This document shows positions 9,391-18,361 of a stretch of DNA of 64,000 nucleotides, in pieces (position 1 is the stretch's first letter; the number at the start of each line of letters is the position of its first letter). The notes under the pieces are model-generated. The model was not told the origin of the DNA. It was given only the letters and a program-made list of their open reading frames with translations, and did no database searches. The DNA is from Photorhabdus heterorhabditis (GTDB taxonomy: Bacteria; Pseudomonadota; Gammaproteobacteria; Enterobacterales; Enterobacteriaceae): the NCBI RefSeq assembly GCF_018448905.1, contig NZ_RCWA01000014.1, forward strand, positions 1-64,000, in the 5' to 3' direction. The position numbers and the translations under genes were made by a program.

Positions 9391-10290
9391 ATGTCTAGTG
9401 GGAGTTTTAAATTCACAGGCAGTATTGTTGCATTGGTGACACCAATGGATGCTAATGGTCATGTTGATAAGGCTAGTTTGAAAAAGTTAGTCGATTACCA
9501 TGTTGCCAGTGGTACATCGGCGATTGTTTCGGTAGGAACAACTGGAGAATCGGCTACATTGAGTCACGATGAACACGGTGATGTTGTTTTGACAACCATA
9601 GAATTGGCTGACGGACGTATTCCGGTCATTGCTGGAACAGGTGCGAATGCGACTGCTGAAGCGATATCCCTGACGAAGCGTTTTGAAAATAGTGGTGTTG
9701 CTGGTTGCCTGACGGTAACACCCTATTATAATAAGCCTTCACAAGAAGGTTTATATCAGCATTTTAAAACTATTGCTGAAAATACTGATTTGCCGCAAAT
9801 TCTGTATAATGTGCCTTCTCGTACGGGATGTGATTTACTGCCATCAACTGTAGCTCGTTTGGCGAAGATCAAAAATATTGTCGCAATTAAAGAAGCTACA
9901 GGGAACTTAAATCGCGTTAGTCAAATCCAAGAGTTGGTTAATGATGATAGTTTCATCTTATTGAGCGGTGATGACGCAAGTGGGTTGGATTTTATCCAGC
10001 TTGGAGGCAAGGGAGTAATTTCTGTTACTGCAAATATTGCAGCTCCTGAAATTGCCAGGCTTTGTGAATTGGCATTGAGTGGTCAGTTTACAGAAGCGCG
10101 TAAGCTGAATAACCGCCTGATGGATTTACACTGTCAGCTATTTGTTGAACCTAACCCAATTCCGGTTAAGTGGGGATGTCACAAATTAGGTCTGATTGCT
10201 GATGACACTATGCGTCTGCCGATGACGCCATTGACAGAGGCAGGAAAAGTCTCAGTCGAAAAGGCATTGAGAACGGCCGGATTACTGTAA
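9391..10290 (+). CDS. dapA: 4-hydroxy-tetrahydrodipicolinate synthase DapA
   Basis: DapA condenses pyruvate with aspartate semialdehyde, the first committed step to diaminopimelate and lysine. The protein is a TIM barrel with the Schiff-base lysine in AIKEATGN, the catalytic Tyr in [11 protein letters not shown], and GTTGES. The start at 9391 is supported by a strong AGGGGG ribosome-binding site seven bases upstream and gives 299 residues, a short extension over E. coli DapA. An in-frame upstream ATG at 9343 lacks this support. bamC follows after 16 bp, the conserved dapA-bamC operon. Confidence 0.95.
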   Translation: MSSGSFKFTGSIVALVTPMDANGHVDKASLKKLVDYHVASGTSAIVSVGTTGESATLSHDEHGDVVLTTIELADGRIPVIAGTGANATAEAISLTKRFENSGVAGCLTVTPYYNKPSQEGLYQHFKTIAENTDLPQILYNVPSRTGCDLLPSTVARLAKIKNIVAIKEATGNLNRVSQIQELVNDDSFILLSGDDASGLDFIQLGGKGVISVTANIAAPEIARLCELALSGQFTEARKLNNRLMDLHCQLFVEPNPIPVKWGCHKLGLIADDTMRLPMTPLTEAGKVSVEKALRTAGLL

Positions 10291-10306
10291 AATTTAGGGA
10301 ATTTTA

Positions 10307-11356
10307 ATGGCAATATTGTTGCAAAAATCAAAGGTCATGAAGGTTGCTGGTATGTCATTGGCAATGTTACTGGCAGCGTGTTCCAGCGACCAAAGTTATA
10401 AGCGTGAGGTCAATGGTAATGATGCGTATCTTGATACGCCTCCTCTGAAAGCACTGAATATTCCTGCGGGTATGATATTGCCATTACAGAATGGTGAATA
10501 TGATATTCCACCAACGATCTCTAAGGGGCTGGTTGGGAAAGAACTTGATATTCGCCCGCCATCTCAGGCATTGACTTTGTTGAGTGGTTCTCGTACTGAA
10601 AACAGTGCAAAAAACAGTAAGTTGCTACTTGAAAATACCCCTGAGAACAGCAATCTGTGGTCGCAGATTAATCATGTTATGCAGAAAAAAGGTTACAAAG
10701 TTAGCCAGCGTGATGATGCCAATCAAACACTGACAACGGATTGGATTGAATGGCAACGTGCAGATGAAAATGTTCCATATCAAACGCGTTACCGTATCAG
10801 TCTTGCCCGCCAGAGCTATCAGATTGAATTATCAGTTGTTAACGAAGGATTGAGACAAGCGGGTCAACAGATAACTGATCCTATTGAAATCCAGCGTTAT
10901 AACGCACTGATGCTTAATCAGCTGATTGAAGGCGTGAACCAGCAACGTGAACGTATTAGTGATAACACTACTGCACGCAATTTCGGGCCATTGGATGTAC
11001 AGAGTGGTGGTGATACTTCTGGGTTGCCACAGATAATTGTTCGGGCACCATATAATATCCTTTGGGACCGGCTACCGGCAGCACTGGAAAAAGTGGGAAT
11101 GCAAGTAGGTAGCCGCAGCCGTTCTACGGGTTCTGTCACTGTGAACTATAAAGGTCTTAGTACATCTGATTGGAAATCAATGGGTGTTAATGAGCCTTCC
11201 ATTAGCGAAGGGGATTATAAATTACAAGTTGGTGATTTGAATAACCGAAGCAGCTTACAGTTTATTAGTGATAAAGGTAAACCGTTAACTCAAGTACAAA
11301 ATGATGAGTTGGTTGCAGTGTTGATAGCAGCTTTCAGCCAGACGGCAGGATTATAG
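10307..11356 (+). CDS. bamC: Outer-membrane assembly lipoprotein BamC
   Basis: BamC is a lipoprotein subunit of the BAM complex that inserts beta-barrel proteins into the outer membrane. The 349-residue product has a lipoprotein signal ending in LLAAC (lipidated Cys25). It then carries the N-terminal unstructured BamD-binding stretch and two helix-grip domains, with TLTTDW and GDYKLQVGDLxNRSSLQF conserved. Genes and spacing match dapA-bamC-purC in E. coli. Confidence 0.94.
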   Translation: MAILLQKSKVMKVAGMSLAMLLAACSSDQSYKREVNGNDAYLDTPPLKALNIPAGMILPLQNGEYDIPPTISKGLVGKELDIRPPSQALTLLSGSRTENSAKNSKLLLENTPENSNLWSQINHVMQKKGYKVSQRDDANQTLTTDWIEWQRADENVPYQTRYRISLARQSYQIELSVVNEGLRQAGQQITDPIEIQRYNALMLNQLIEGVNQQRERISDNTTARNFGPLDVQSGGDTSGLPQIIVRAPYNILWDRLPAALEKVGMQVGSRSRSTGSVTVNYKGLSTSDWKSMGVNEPSISEGDYKLQVGDLNNRSSLQFISDKGKPLTQVQNDELVAVLIAAFSQTAGL

Positions 11357-11367
11357 TTTTAAATGTA

Positions 11368-11394
11368 AGTAAAGGGGCGTAAAGCCCCTTTACT
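11368..11394. terminator. Hairpin between bamC and purC
   Basis: A perfect 11-bp inverted repeat (AGTAAAGGGGC and GCCCCTTTACT) with a 5-base loop lies 11 bp after the bamC stop. The T residues are inside the stem, so it is a plausible terminator or attenuator before purC rather than a textbook one. Confidence 0.7.
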
Positions 11395-11456
11395 ATTTAT
11401 AGTTATAGCTATTTCGGACAATTATTTTTCGTAGTGATATCTTGGAGTGTAATAAG

Positions 11457-12170
11457 ATGCAAAAAAAAGCTGAGCTGTATCGTGGAAAGGCAAAAACGGT
11501 GTACACCACTGATGATCCTGATTTACTCGTGTTGGAGTTCCGTAATGATACATCAGCATTGGATGGCGAACGGATTGAACAGTTTGAGCGTAAAGGAATG
11601 GTGAATAATAAATTCAACCATTTCATCATGAGCAAACTGGAAGAAGCGGGTATTCCGACGCAAATGGAACGTCTGTTATCGGACACGGAAGTGTTGGTCA
11701 AAAAGCTGGATATGGTGCCAGTTGAATGTGTTATCCGAAACCGGGCTGCTGGTTCGTTAGTCAGACGCCTTGGTATTGAAGAAGGTTTGGTATTGAATCC
11801 ACCTCTGTTCGATCTGTTTCTCAAAAATGACGCCATGCACGATCCAATGGTGAATGAATCCTATTGCGAAACTTTTGGTTGGGTCAGTAAAGAACACTTG
11901 GCTGAAATGAAAAAACTGAGTTATAGGGCTAATGAAGTCTTGAGCAAATTGTTTGATGATGCGGGTTTACTTCTGGTTGATTTTAAACTTGAGTTTGGTT
12001 TATTTAAAGGGCAAGTGGTTCTGGGGGATGAATTCTCTCCGGATGGAAGCCGTTTATGGGATAAAGAGACATTGGATAAAATGGATAAAGACCGTTTTCG
12101 CCAAAGTCTTGGTGGTCTGATTGAAGCGTATGAAGAGGTAGCACATCGTATCGGTGTTATTTTAGACTAA
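11457..12170 (+). CDS. purC: SAICAR synthetase PurC
   Basis: PurC ligates aspartate to CAIR with ATP, the eighth step of purine synthesis. The 237-residue protein starts [14 protein letters not shown], exactly where E. coli PurC starts, and has the same length. Motifs include [25 protein letters not shown] and [19 protein letters not shown] ribosome-binding site precedes the ATG. The in-frame ATG at 11442 adds five residues without better support. Its terminator marks the left edge of the accessory island. Confidence 0.96.
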   Translation: MQKKAELYRGKAKTVYTTDDPDLLVLEFRNDTSALDGERIEQFERKGMVNNKFNHFIMSKLEEAGIPTQMERLLSDTEVLVKKLDMVPVECVIRNRAAGSLVRRLGIEEGLVLNPPLFDLFLKNDAMHDPMVNESYCETFGWVSKEHLAEMKKLSYRANEVLSKLFDDAGLLLVDFKLEFGLFKGQVVLGDEFSPDGSRLWDKETLDKMDKDRFRQSLGGLIEAYEEVAHRIGVILD

Positions 12171-12188
12171 TTACGCAAACGATTACCT

Positions 12189-12208
12189 GGGCCGAAAGGC
12201 CCTTTTTA
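12189..12208 (+). terminator. Rho-independent terminator of purC
   Basis: A GC stem GGGCC/GGCCC with a short GAAA-type loop, followed immediately by a T run, 18 bp after the purC stop. This is a standard intrinsic terminator. Confidence 0.88.
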
Positions 12209-12594
12209 TTAGCATAAAGTGATGCTGGTTATAATTTCTCACTTTGTTTTTAGTAATTAATATTATTGGATAGGATTATAGCTGATATAAATTAACTTAT
12301 ATTTATTTAGCTTATTTTAATTAATTGGATATTAATTCAATAAGGGTAATTTTTCATTTTATTAGTAATAAATGGTTAAAGTTTAGAAAATACAGAGAAC
12401 AACCAAAATTAACCAGAAATACAATTGTATTGTTGTGAATTTGTAAACACCATGATAATTTATTGGGTTTTCTGTTGGTTTTTTATTCGCTTATGACGCA
12501 TTGTCTGGAATATGTTATCTATTGACAATATACTTGCGGCCCCCTTGGGATATGGAGTAACCCTTAAAAGGTATTGACAATATAAAATGAGATA

Positions 12595-12721
12595 TATACC
12601 CAATAGATTTCAAGTTGCAGTGCGGCGGCAAGTGAACGCATCCCCAGGAGCATAGATAACTATGTGACTGGGGTAAGTAAACGCAGCCAACAAAGCAGCA
12701 GCTTGAAAGATGAAGGGTATA
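12595..12721 (+). repeat. ERIC element, 127-bp form (copy a)
   Basis: A 127-bp imperfect palindrome bounded by TATACC and GGGTATA. It contains the ERIC core signatures CATCCCCAGGAGC and GTGACTGGGGT and the AGCAGCTTGAA segment. The length equals the classical ERIC size. It is in the same orientation as the copy at 30386, so the two bracket the accessory island. Confidence 0.93.
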
Positions 12722-12805
12722 AATTTTATTTTCTGGCTATTTTCTTGTGATAGCGTTTATAAAGATCTCAATCATGTAGTGATAAACGTGAATATTTTGA
12801 GATAA

Positions 12806-12825
12806 TTGCATTTTTCCAAATGCAA
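12806..12825. promoter_or_regulatory. Perfect dyad upstream of the ABC exporter (possible operator)
   Basis: TTGCATTT and AAATGCAA flank a 4-base spacer, a perfect 8-bp inverted repeat about 118 bp before the exporter start. It lacks a T run after the stem and could be an operator; the binding protein is unknown. Confidence 0.35.
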
Positions 12826-12942
12826 ACAAGATGTTACTGTTGTGACCGATTTGTTATTAATTAAGGGCGGCACTAGCTGCATATCCATATATTGATGTTA
12901 CGAATAACATCCCTAATTTTACTGAGGTGATATAACCCAAAG

Positions 12943-14670
12943 ATGGAAAACATTATGTCAAAGAATTTAACCGCATGGCAGATACTGTTACGTAGTGCCA
13001 TACCGTTTAAGGGAACGGTTATGTGTGCTTTTCTGGCCTTAACCTTCACATTATTATGCGATCTGGGTGGCCCCTATATTATAAGGAATTACGTCGATAG
13101 GGCGACGTCAGGAACCACTGCTGATCAGCTTATTATGTTGGCAATAATTTATCTTTTCATCGCCTCGATTGGTGTCATCGGTAGTCTGGTCACCAGTTAC
13201 ATGAGCACCAAGGCTGGTTGGGGTATCGCAGATACTATTAGATACAAACTCTTTCATCATGTGATGACGGTTTTACCCGTATTGGAAATAGAGAGAAGAT
13301 CGCAGGGAGAGCTGTTGGAAAGTGTCGAAGGAAACGCTGACATTATAGGGAAAACGATTTCTAAAGCTGGCTTCAAGGCCATTGGTAATTCAGCTCTGGC
13401 ACTCGGTACATTGATCATTATATTCAATGTCATGCCCCAGGCAGGTATTGCCATGGCTGTGGTTATTATATTGGTGGCATATGTACTGACTCAATTGACC
13501 AGACTTGCTGTTCGTCGCTGGCTAATTGCGCGAACTGAGAAAGCGAAGATCTTTGGTTTTATCGGTGATTCACTGCATGCAATGGATGATTTGCAACCAT
13601 TGTCACAGGCTCATTGGCCTTCTGTTGCATTTCGTAAGATGTTGTCAACATTGCTCAAAATTGAACGCAGTGCTTATATCGGCGGTAGGGCTTTCTGGCC
13701 AATTACTCAGCTCTTTTTTGCATTATGTTTTGGTATCGGTTTTGGTTTCGGGCTTCAGTTACTTGGTCAGGACAGTATCAGTATCGGGACATTAACAATG
13801 GTTTATCTCTATGTTGACAAACTTCGGGAACCCGTGGAAGACATGTCATCAGAAATAGAGCTATTACAGAAGTTATTTGCTGCTTTATTACTTGCGGCTA
13901 AAACTTTAAATGAAGGGGCTTCAGATAAATCAGCGGATAATTTATTGCCTGATGGGCCTCTTTCTATCCATTTCGATAATGTTGATTTCAGTTATGGTGG
14001 GGAAGATACACAGGTTTTGCATAGCGTTAATTTTTACGTCGCTCCAGGGAGTAAAATTGGCATCATTGGTAGAACGGGAGCGGGGAAAAGTACCATTCTT
14101 AATTTGATGTGTGGATTTGCACAACCTGATTCGGGAAGGGTGACAATTGGAAATATTGATGTTTCAACAATCAGACCTGAAGAATTTGCGAAAAAGGTTG
14201 CCGTCCTTAGTCAGCGTTCTCATTTATTTTCCGCAACACTGCGGGAAAATTTAACGCTATTCAGTCATGAAATATCTGACAATCATATTTGGGATGTTCT
14301 GCAAGAATTAGATGCACTTGAATGGGCCAAAGCATTACCAGATGGTCTTGATACACCGGTCGGGGCTAATGGCCGGATAATGTCAGAAGGGGAAATTCAA
14401 ATGATAGCGGGAGCCAGGGTGATGTTACGGCATTGCTCGTTGGTGATTATTGATGAAGGAACATCTCAACTCGATCCTCAGACTGAAGAGAGTTGGTTGA
14501 AACTACTTGAAAAATTAAGCCGCAATCGCACCGTAGTGATGGTCGCACACCGTCTTCATACACTTTCAGCCGTTGATGAAATCATCATTATTGATGATGG
14601 GCGGATTAAACAGCGAATTCCAGAAACAGAAATCGCAATGTCAACCAGCAATCATGGACTTATTGTATGA
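12943..14670 (+). CDS. ABC exporter half-transporter A (degenerate signature motif)
   Basis: A 575-residue type I ABC exporter subunit: six membrane helices in about residues 1-310, then the ATPase domain. Walker A is GRTGAGKST (376-384), Walker B IIDE (catalytic Asp504-Glu505), and the switch His lies in VMVAHRLHT. The ABC signature is MSEGE (about 480-484) in place of LSGGQ. It overlaps the next gene by 4 bases and should form a heterodimer with it. Sequence and context (NRPS and radical SAM genes nearby) suggest export of a peptide or metabolite; the substrate is unknown. A second Met four residues downstream is an alternative start. Confidence 0.88.
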   Translation: MENIMSKNLTAWQILLRSAIPFKGTVMCAFLALTFTLLCDLGGPYIIRNYVDRATSGTTADQLIMLAIIYLFIASIGVIGSLVTSYMSTKAGWGIADTIRYKLFHHVMTVLPVLEIERRSQGELLESVEGNADIIGKTISKAGFKAIGNSALALGTLIIIFNVMPQAGIAMAVVIILVAYVLTQLTRLAVRRWLIARTEKAKIFGFIGDSLHAMDDLQPLSQAHWPSVAFRKMLSTLLKIERSAYIGGRAFWPITQLFFALCFGIGFGFGLQLLGQDSISIGTLTMVYLYVDKLREPVEDMSSEIELLQKLFAALLLAAKTLNEGASDKSADNLLPDGPLSIHFDNVDFSYGGEDTQVLHSVNFYVAPGSKIGIIGRTGAGKSTILNLMCGFAQPDSGRVTIGNIDVSTIRPEEFAKKVAVLSQRSHLFSATLRENLTLFSHEISDNHIWDVLQELDALEWAKALPDGLDTPVGANGRIMSEGEIQMIAGARVMLRHCSLVIIDEGTSQLDPQTEESWLKLLEKLSRNRTVVMVAHRLHTLSAVDEIIIIDDGRIKQRIPETEIAMSTSNHGLIV

Positions 14671-16310
14671 CTATATCCCGTGTATCAACTAAACCTAAGA
14701 TGTTACCGGCATTGATTGATCTGGTGAAAAGATTTGCACCTATCTATTTCATCACGATGTTTGTCTGGACGCTTATGCACGGTTTTCCTTTATTGGTTGG
14801 TTACTTAATCAGTAAATTACTGGATAGTGCAATAAATGAACCGACTAACCCTACAGTCTGGTGGTTGCTTGCCTCTGCGATTGCTGTAATGGTTTTGCGA
14901 TCGCTAATTCTCTTCATGGGATTAAGCTTGGACTTTACGTTGATATTTAAAGTAAGTGCTTATTTGAAGGAGAGGGTTTTGCGCGGAGTGAGTCATTGTT
15001 CTCACAATCAAAGGCACGCTTTTTCACAAGGCGATATTTTGAATCGCATTCGTGATGACAGTGATGAAATTGCGGAATTCTTGAGTTGGACCTCTGATTT
15101 TATCTACCGGGCATTACTTTTAATGATCGCATTAGTTGTGCTTATCAACACTGATCCAATAACCACGCTGGCTCTTATGCCGATGATTGTAGGTCTCTGG
15201 GTTGGCGCGATACTTAAACGCAAAGTAGGTAATTTACAAGAGAGCAAACGTCAATCACAGGGAGATATCGCTGGTCAGATTACTGATGTTTTAACGGGAA
15301 TACGTGATCTGCGCCTTAGCAACAAAATTGAAGGTCAGATTGAGAGGTTGTCGCAGAAATTTGTTAGTCGGCGGGCTATTCAAGCCAAACATCAGGTATT
15401 TACTGACCTTCTTTCTGGCCTGTTTAAAAATATTGTCATAATCGGAACGTCAGCTGTTTTATTGATAGTGAGTAAACGAATCGTTGATGGCAGTTTTACC
15501 GTGGGTAACCTGGCGTTATTTCTGACTTATATCGGCTGGATCAGTGAACAGATATTTTTCTTTGGTCGGTCTATTGCTAATTATAAAAATGCTGATGTGT
15601 GTTATGAGCGTATCAAACAGCTATTGGCAGATAAAAAAGAAACAAAAGAATATGAGCAAGGTGAGGTCCTCTATAAGCTTAGTGTTAATCATCTTGCGTA
15701 TTCAAATACTCAGCTTCCTGTTTCATTTGAAGCGACAACTAATCAGGTCGTTGGAATCGTTGGTGAGATGGGAGCGGGTAAAACCACCTTTTTGCGTTAT
15801 TTGATCGGTCTGGAAAAGTCCAGTTCTGGCAGTGTGCTTTGGAATAACAGAGAGGTTCTGGGGAATGAAAACTGGTGGCGGAATCCACGTATCGGTTATG
15901 CCAGACAGAAAGCGGGTTTTTTTGGTGGAACAGTAAGACAAAATCTCGCATTGGGCGATACGGATATTGATGATGATGTCATGGTGCAGGCTTTGGAGGC
16001 GGTAGGGTTGACCCCCGGTTCATATGAGTTGCCAGAAGGGCTTGATACTGTCATTAATTCTGGTAGCGCCCGGCAACTATCTGGTGGCCAGCGTCAGCGT
16101 TTGGCATTGGCTCGAATGTTATGCCGTCCAGCTGATGTTTATGTTGTTGATAACTGTGATTCATCATTAGATGCGGCTACGGCTCGTCACTTGTGGTCCA
16201 CTTTACCTGAGCGCTGGCCCGGTCTGTGGATTGTTGTTTCATGCAATGCTGACTTTCTCGCTAAAGCTGACCATATTGTTACTGTTCAACGGCGGAGGGA
16301 GTTGGCGTGA
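14667..16310 (+). CDS. ABC exporter half-transporter B (degenerate catalytic site)
   Basis: A 547-residue partner of the preceding subunit with the same membrane-plus-ATPase layout. Walker A is GEMGAGKTT (366-374) and the signature is a perfect LSGGQ (471-475). The Walker B motif is VVDN, so the catalytic Glu is Asn496, and the switch His region reads VVSCN, with Cys526 where His is expected. Site A(Walker)/B(signature) is therefore intact and site B(Walker)/A(signature) is degenerate, the pattern of asymmetric heterodimeric exporters. It starts within the stop of subunit A (ATGA). Confidence 0.88.
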   Translation: MTISRVSTKPKMLPALIDLVKRFAPIYFITMFVWTLMHGFPLLVGYLISKLLDSAINEPTNPTVWWLLASAIAVMVLRSLILFMGLSLDFTLIFKVSAYLKERVLRGVSHCSHNQRHAFSQGDILNRIRDDSDEIAEFLSWTSDFIYRALLLMIALVVLINTDPITTLALMPMIVGLWVGAILKRKVGNLQESKRQSQGDIAGQITDVLTGIRDLRLSNKIEGQIERLSQKFVSRRAIQAKHQVFTDLLSGLFKNIVIIGTSAVLLIVSKRIVDGSFTVGNLALFLTYIGWISEQIFFFGRSIANYKNADVCYERIKQLLADKKETKEYEQGEVLYKLSVNHLAYSNTQLPVSFEATTNQVVGIVGEMGAGKTTFLRYLIGLEKSSSGSVLWNNREVLGNENWWRNPRIGYARQKAGFFGGTVRQNLALGDTDIDDDVMVQALEAVGLTPGSYELPEGLDTVINSGSARQLSGGQRQRLALARMLCRPADVYVVDNCDSSLDAATARHLWSTLPERWPGLWIVVSCNADFLAKADHIVTVQRRRELA

Positions 16311-16916
16311 TCCCTGGAAAATAAGTTGTACTGCGTGAGGGATATTTCTAGCTTAATGATGTGCTTGTGGCGGTAGGGAATACCGATACGTTAAACGCTT
16401 GTCAGAGGCAATGTAAGACTAAAGCAATTGTATATACCCAATGGATTTCAAGATGGATCGCGACGGCAAGGGAGCGAATCCCCGGGAGCATAGATAACTA
16501 TGTCATAGATAATTCTGTGACCGGGGTGAGAGAGTACAGCCAACCAAGAGGCAACTTGAAAGATAACGGGTATATTGCCATGCGATTGCCAATGACGACA
16601 AGAATCACCTGACTTTAGCCTGGTGAGTTTCAATGTATAAAGAATGTAGGCACTTGCAATGTGGCTGAGTTGAAGGTTCATTCAGCTATACTGAAATATG
16701 AAAGGAGAGGTTGTTATGGTAAAAATTGCTGATTATCCACAAGTGAAAAGTTGTGCTTAGAATTCGTTTCGCCGGAGTCAGATAACTGTTATCACAATTA
16801 CTAAATTTAATCTGCATAACTTCATATCGGACTTTTCATATCAAAAACACCAAAGACTGGGATGATTGAGCAAAAATTGATATAAAAAAGCAAATCACCA
16901 TTATTTGAGAAATGGC
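16311..16916. other. Intergenic region with ERIC and small gene remnants
   Basis: About 600 bases separating the exporter from the hydrolase. It holds a 142-bp ERIC (16433-16574). After the ERIC, a short frame starting near 16716 (MVKIADYPQVKSCA then stop, preceded by AGGAGAGG) looks like the beginning of a decayed gene. Nothing else could be supported. Confidence 0.5.
16433..16574 (+). repeat. ERIC element, 142-bp form (copy b)
   Basis: An ERIC element with the usual ends and core but 15 bp longer than the classical form. The 15-base segment CATAGATAACTATGT at the centre is followed by a second, slightly diverged copy, CATAGATAATTCTGT. The copy at 27947 has the same extension. Confidence 0.92.
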
Positions 16917-18086
16917 ATGCTTGTTAAGAGATTAATTACCGCGTTGGATGAGGAAATAGCCGTATTAATAACTGCTTTGCTTGACGAGCAGTGGGAAGCG
17001 GTTAGGGCGTTGATGAGTGAGCCGTTGCGCATAGCGGCTGATGACGCGACATTAACCGTACTGGCAGATAGTTTGTATAACTCAGATATCGATATTATTT
17101 TCCAGCAGCAAAACGCTTGCCATTTACGGCTAAGTACCCTCAATGGAAAATTTAACCTTTATATTGGGCTTAAAGATCAGCAGATTGACGCGCTTACGCT
17201 GGCTCCATGCCCGATACCCGATGTGTATGAAAAACCAGGCATCTTCACTGAAAAAACGCTAAGGGAGTTTGGCCTTGAAGCGCTTCCTGATGGTTTGGTA
17301 TGTCTGCCATCACCTAATGTTAAAGCATTGGTATTATTGCTTGCGGGTTCTGGTCCGCATTCAATGGATTATGATATTGGCCCTAATCCACTGTTTCGTA
17401 TGTTGGCACATGAATTAAGCCAATACGGTATCGCCAGTGTGCGGTTTGACAAACGCTATTACCGTTATTGGCAGGGAAATACTGATCCAGAGTCCATCGA
17501 TCTCGATGCAGAAGTTGTTGATGATGCGTGTCATATTTTAACTGGTTTGATGGAACATGCTGAATTCCACAATGTGCCGGTATTCCTTGTTGGGCACAGT
17601 TTTGGCGGATATGTTAGCCCGTTGATTGCAAAAAATTTACGGCAAAAATCGGGTCTAGATGTTGCGGGCATTGCAATGCTGGCGACGCCCTTTCGTCATT
17701 TACTCCAGGTGATTTTATCCCAATTATCCAGTGGCAAAGAGAAAGAGACGACATCTCTTGCGAACTTGCTGGCAGTACCGGAAAGCTATCTCAAACAGCT
17801 TGAGGACTACCATGCATTTACTTGCTTAAAAAATTTGCCCTCAATACCTTTATTCTTGGCTCAAGGAGATCAGGATTTTCAAGTTCCGTATGATATTGAC
17901 TTTACAATGTGGAAAACTGCACTGCACAGCAATAAAGATGCGGAGTTCAAACTTTATACCGGGTTGAATCATATTTTATTGCCTACGACAGGATGCACCA
18001 GCGGAGAGGATTATTTGCAACCAAACCAAATCCCGGGGCAGCTGATTACTGATCTTGCCACATGGCTTATCCTTCGCTCATTATGA
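16917..18086 (+). CDS. Alpha/beta hydrolase
   Basis: About 389 residues. The C-terminal two thirds is an alpha/beta hydrolase: oxyanion-region LLLAGSGP, nucleophile elbow GHSFGG (Ser228), acid in AQGDQDFQVP and catalytic His in GLNH (His352). The N-terminal ~110 residues form a separate domain rich in Leu/Ala/Asp, similar in position to domains that precede secreted hydrolases, but no signal peptide is seen. It ends 17 bp from the convergent carrier-protein gene and could be a thioesterase, acylase or peptidase for the adjacent pathway. The start is uncertain: ATG 16917 has GAGAA upstream, and a TTG lies at 16905. Confidence 0.8.
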   Translation: MLVKRLITALDEEIAVLITALLDEQWEAVRALMSEPLRIAADDATLTVLADSLYNSDIDIIFQQQNACHLRLSTLNGKFNLYIGLKDQQIDALTLAPCPIPDVYEKPGIFTEKTLREFGLEALPDGLVCLPSPNVKALVLLLAGSGPHSMDYDIGPNPLFRMLAHELSQYGIASVRFDKRYYRYWQGNTDPESIDLDAEVVDDACHILTGLMEHAEFHNVPVFLVGHSFGGYVSPLIAKNLRQKSGLDVAGIAMLATPFRHLLQVILSQLSSGKEKETTSLANLLAVPESYLKQLEDYHAFTCLKNLPSIPLFLAQGDQDFQVPYDIDFTMWKTALHSNKDAEFKLYTGLNHILLPTTGCTSGEDYLQPNQIPGQLITDLATWLILRSL

Positions 18087-18103
18087 AACGAAAGGTAGCT
18101 CAG

Positions 18104-18331
18104 TTAGTCTTTTGCGATCAGATTGATCCAGTCATTTATTGTCGGCCACCGGACCAAATCCGCAAAGTTGACTGGATAACCAGCATATTTTAGCCGATCA
18201 ACCAGCATCAACATTTTTATCGAATCGAAACCAATATCAAAAAGATTCTCGTCTGCTGGAATGGTTTCTGCTTCTGAGTGAAGGGCTTTGATTTCCCGGA
18301 GTAAAATTTCATATAAAAGTTGATTTTTCAT
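18104..18331 (-). CDS. Free-standing acyl/peptidyl carrier protein
   Basis: A 75-residue carrier protein. The phosphopantetheine attachment Ser37 lies in FDIGFDSIKM, a good match to the usual DSL/DSI motif at the start of helix 2, and the length suits a complete four-helix carrier domain. It is the last gene of the minus-strand train, 30 bp after the permease, so it probably serves the NRPS as an acyl donor or as an acceptor for the terminal condensation domain. It is not the housekeeping AcpP. Confidence 0.85.
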   Translation of the reverse strand: MKNQLLYEILLREIKALHSEAETIPADENLFDIGFDSIKMLMLVDRLKYAGYPVNFADLVRWPTINDWINLIAKD

Positions 18332-18361
18332 CGTGCCTCCAAAGTTGTATTAAAAAATAGG

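Larger units (their letters stand above)
12209..12942. other. Long intergenic region at the left island edge
   Basis: About 730 bases between the purC terminator and the ABC exporter, low in G+C and without a supported gene. It holds a full ERIC element (12595-12721) and a perfect 8-bp dyad (12806-12825). The promoter of the exporter operon should lie between the ERIC and 12942. Confidence 0.6.

Noticed and set aside
16361-16612. 83-codon frame across ERIC copy b
   Set aside because: It is largely the repeat itself and has no protein features.
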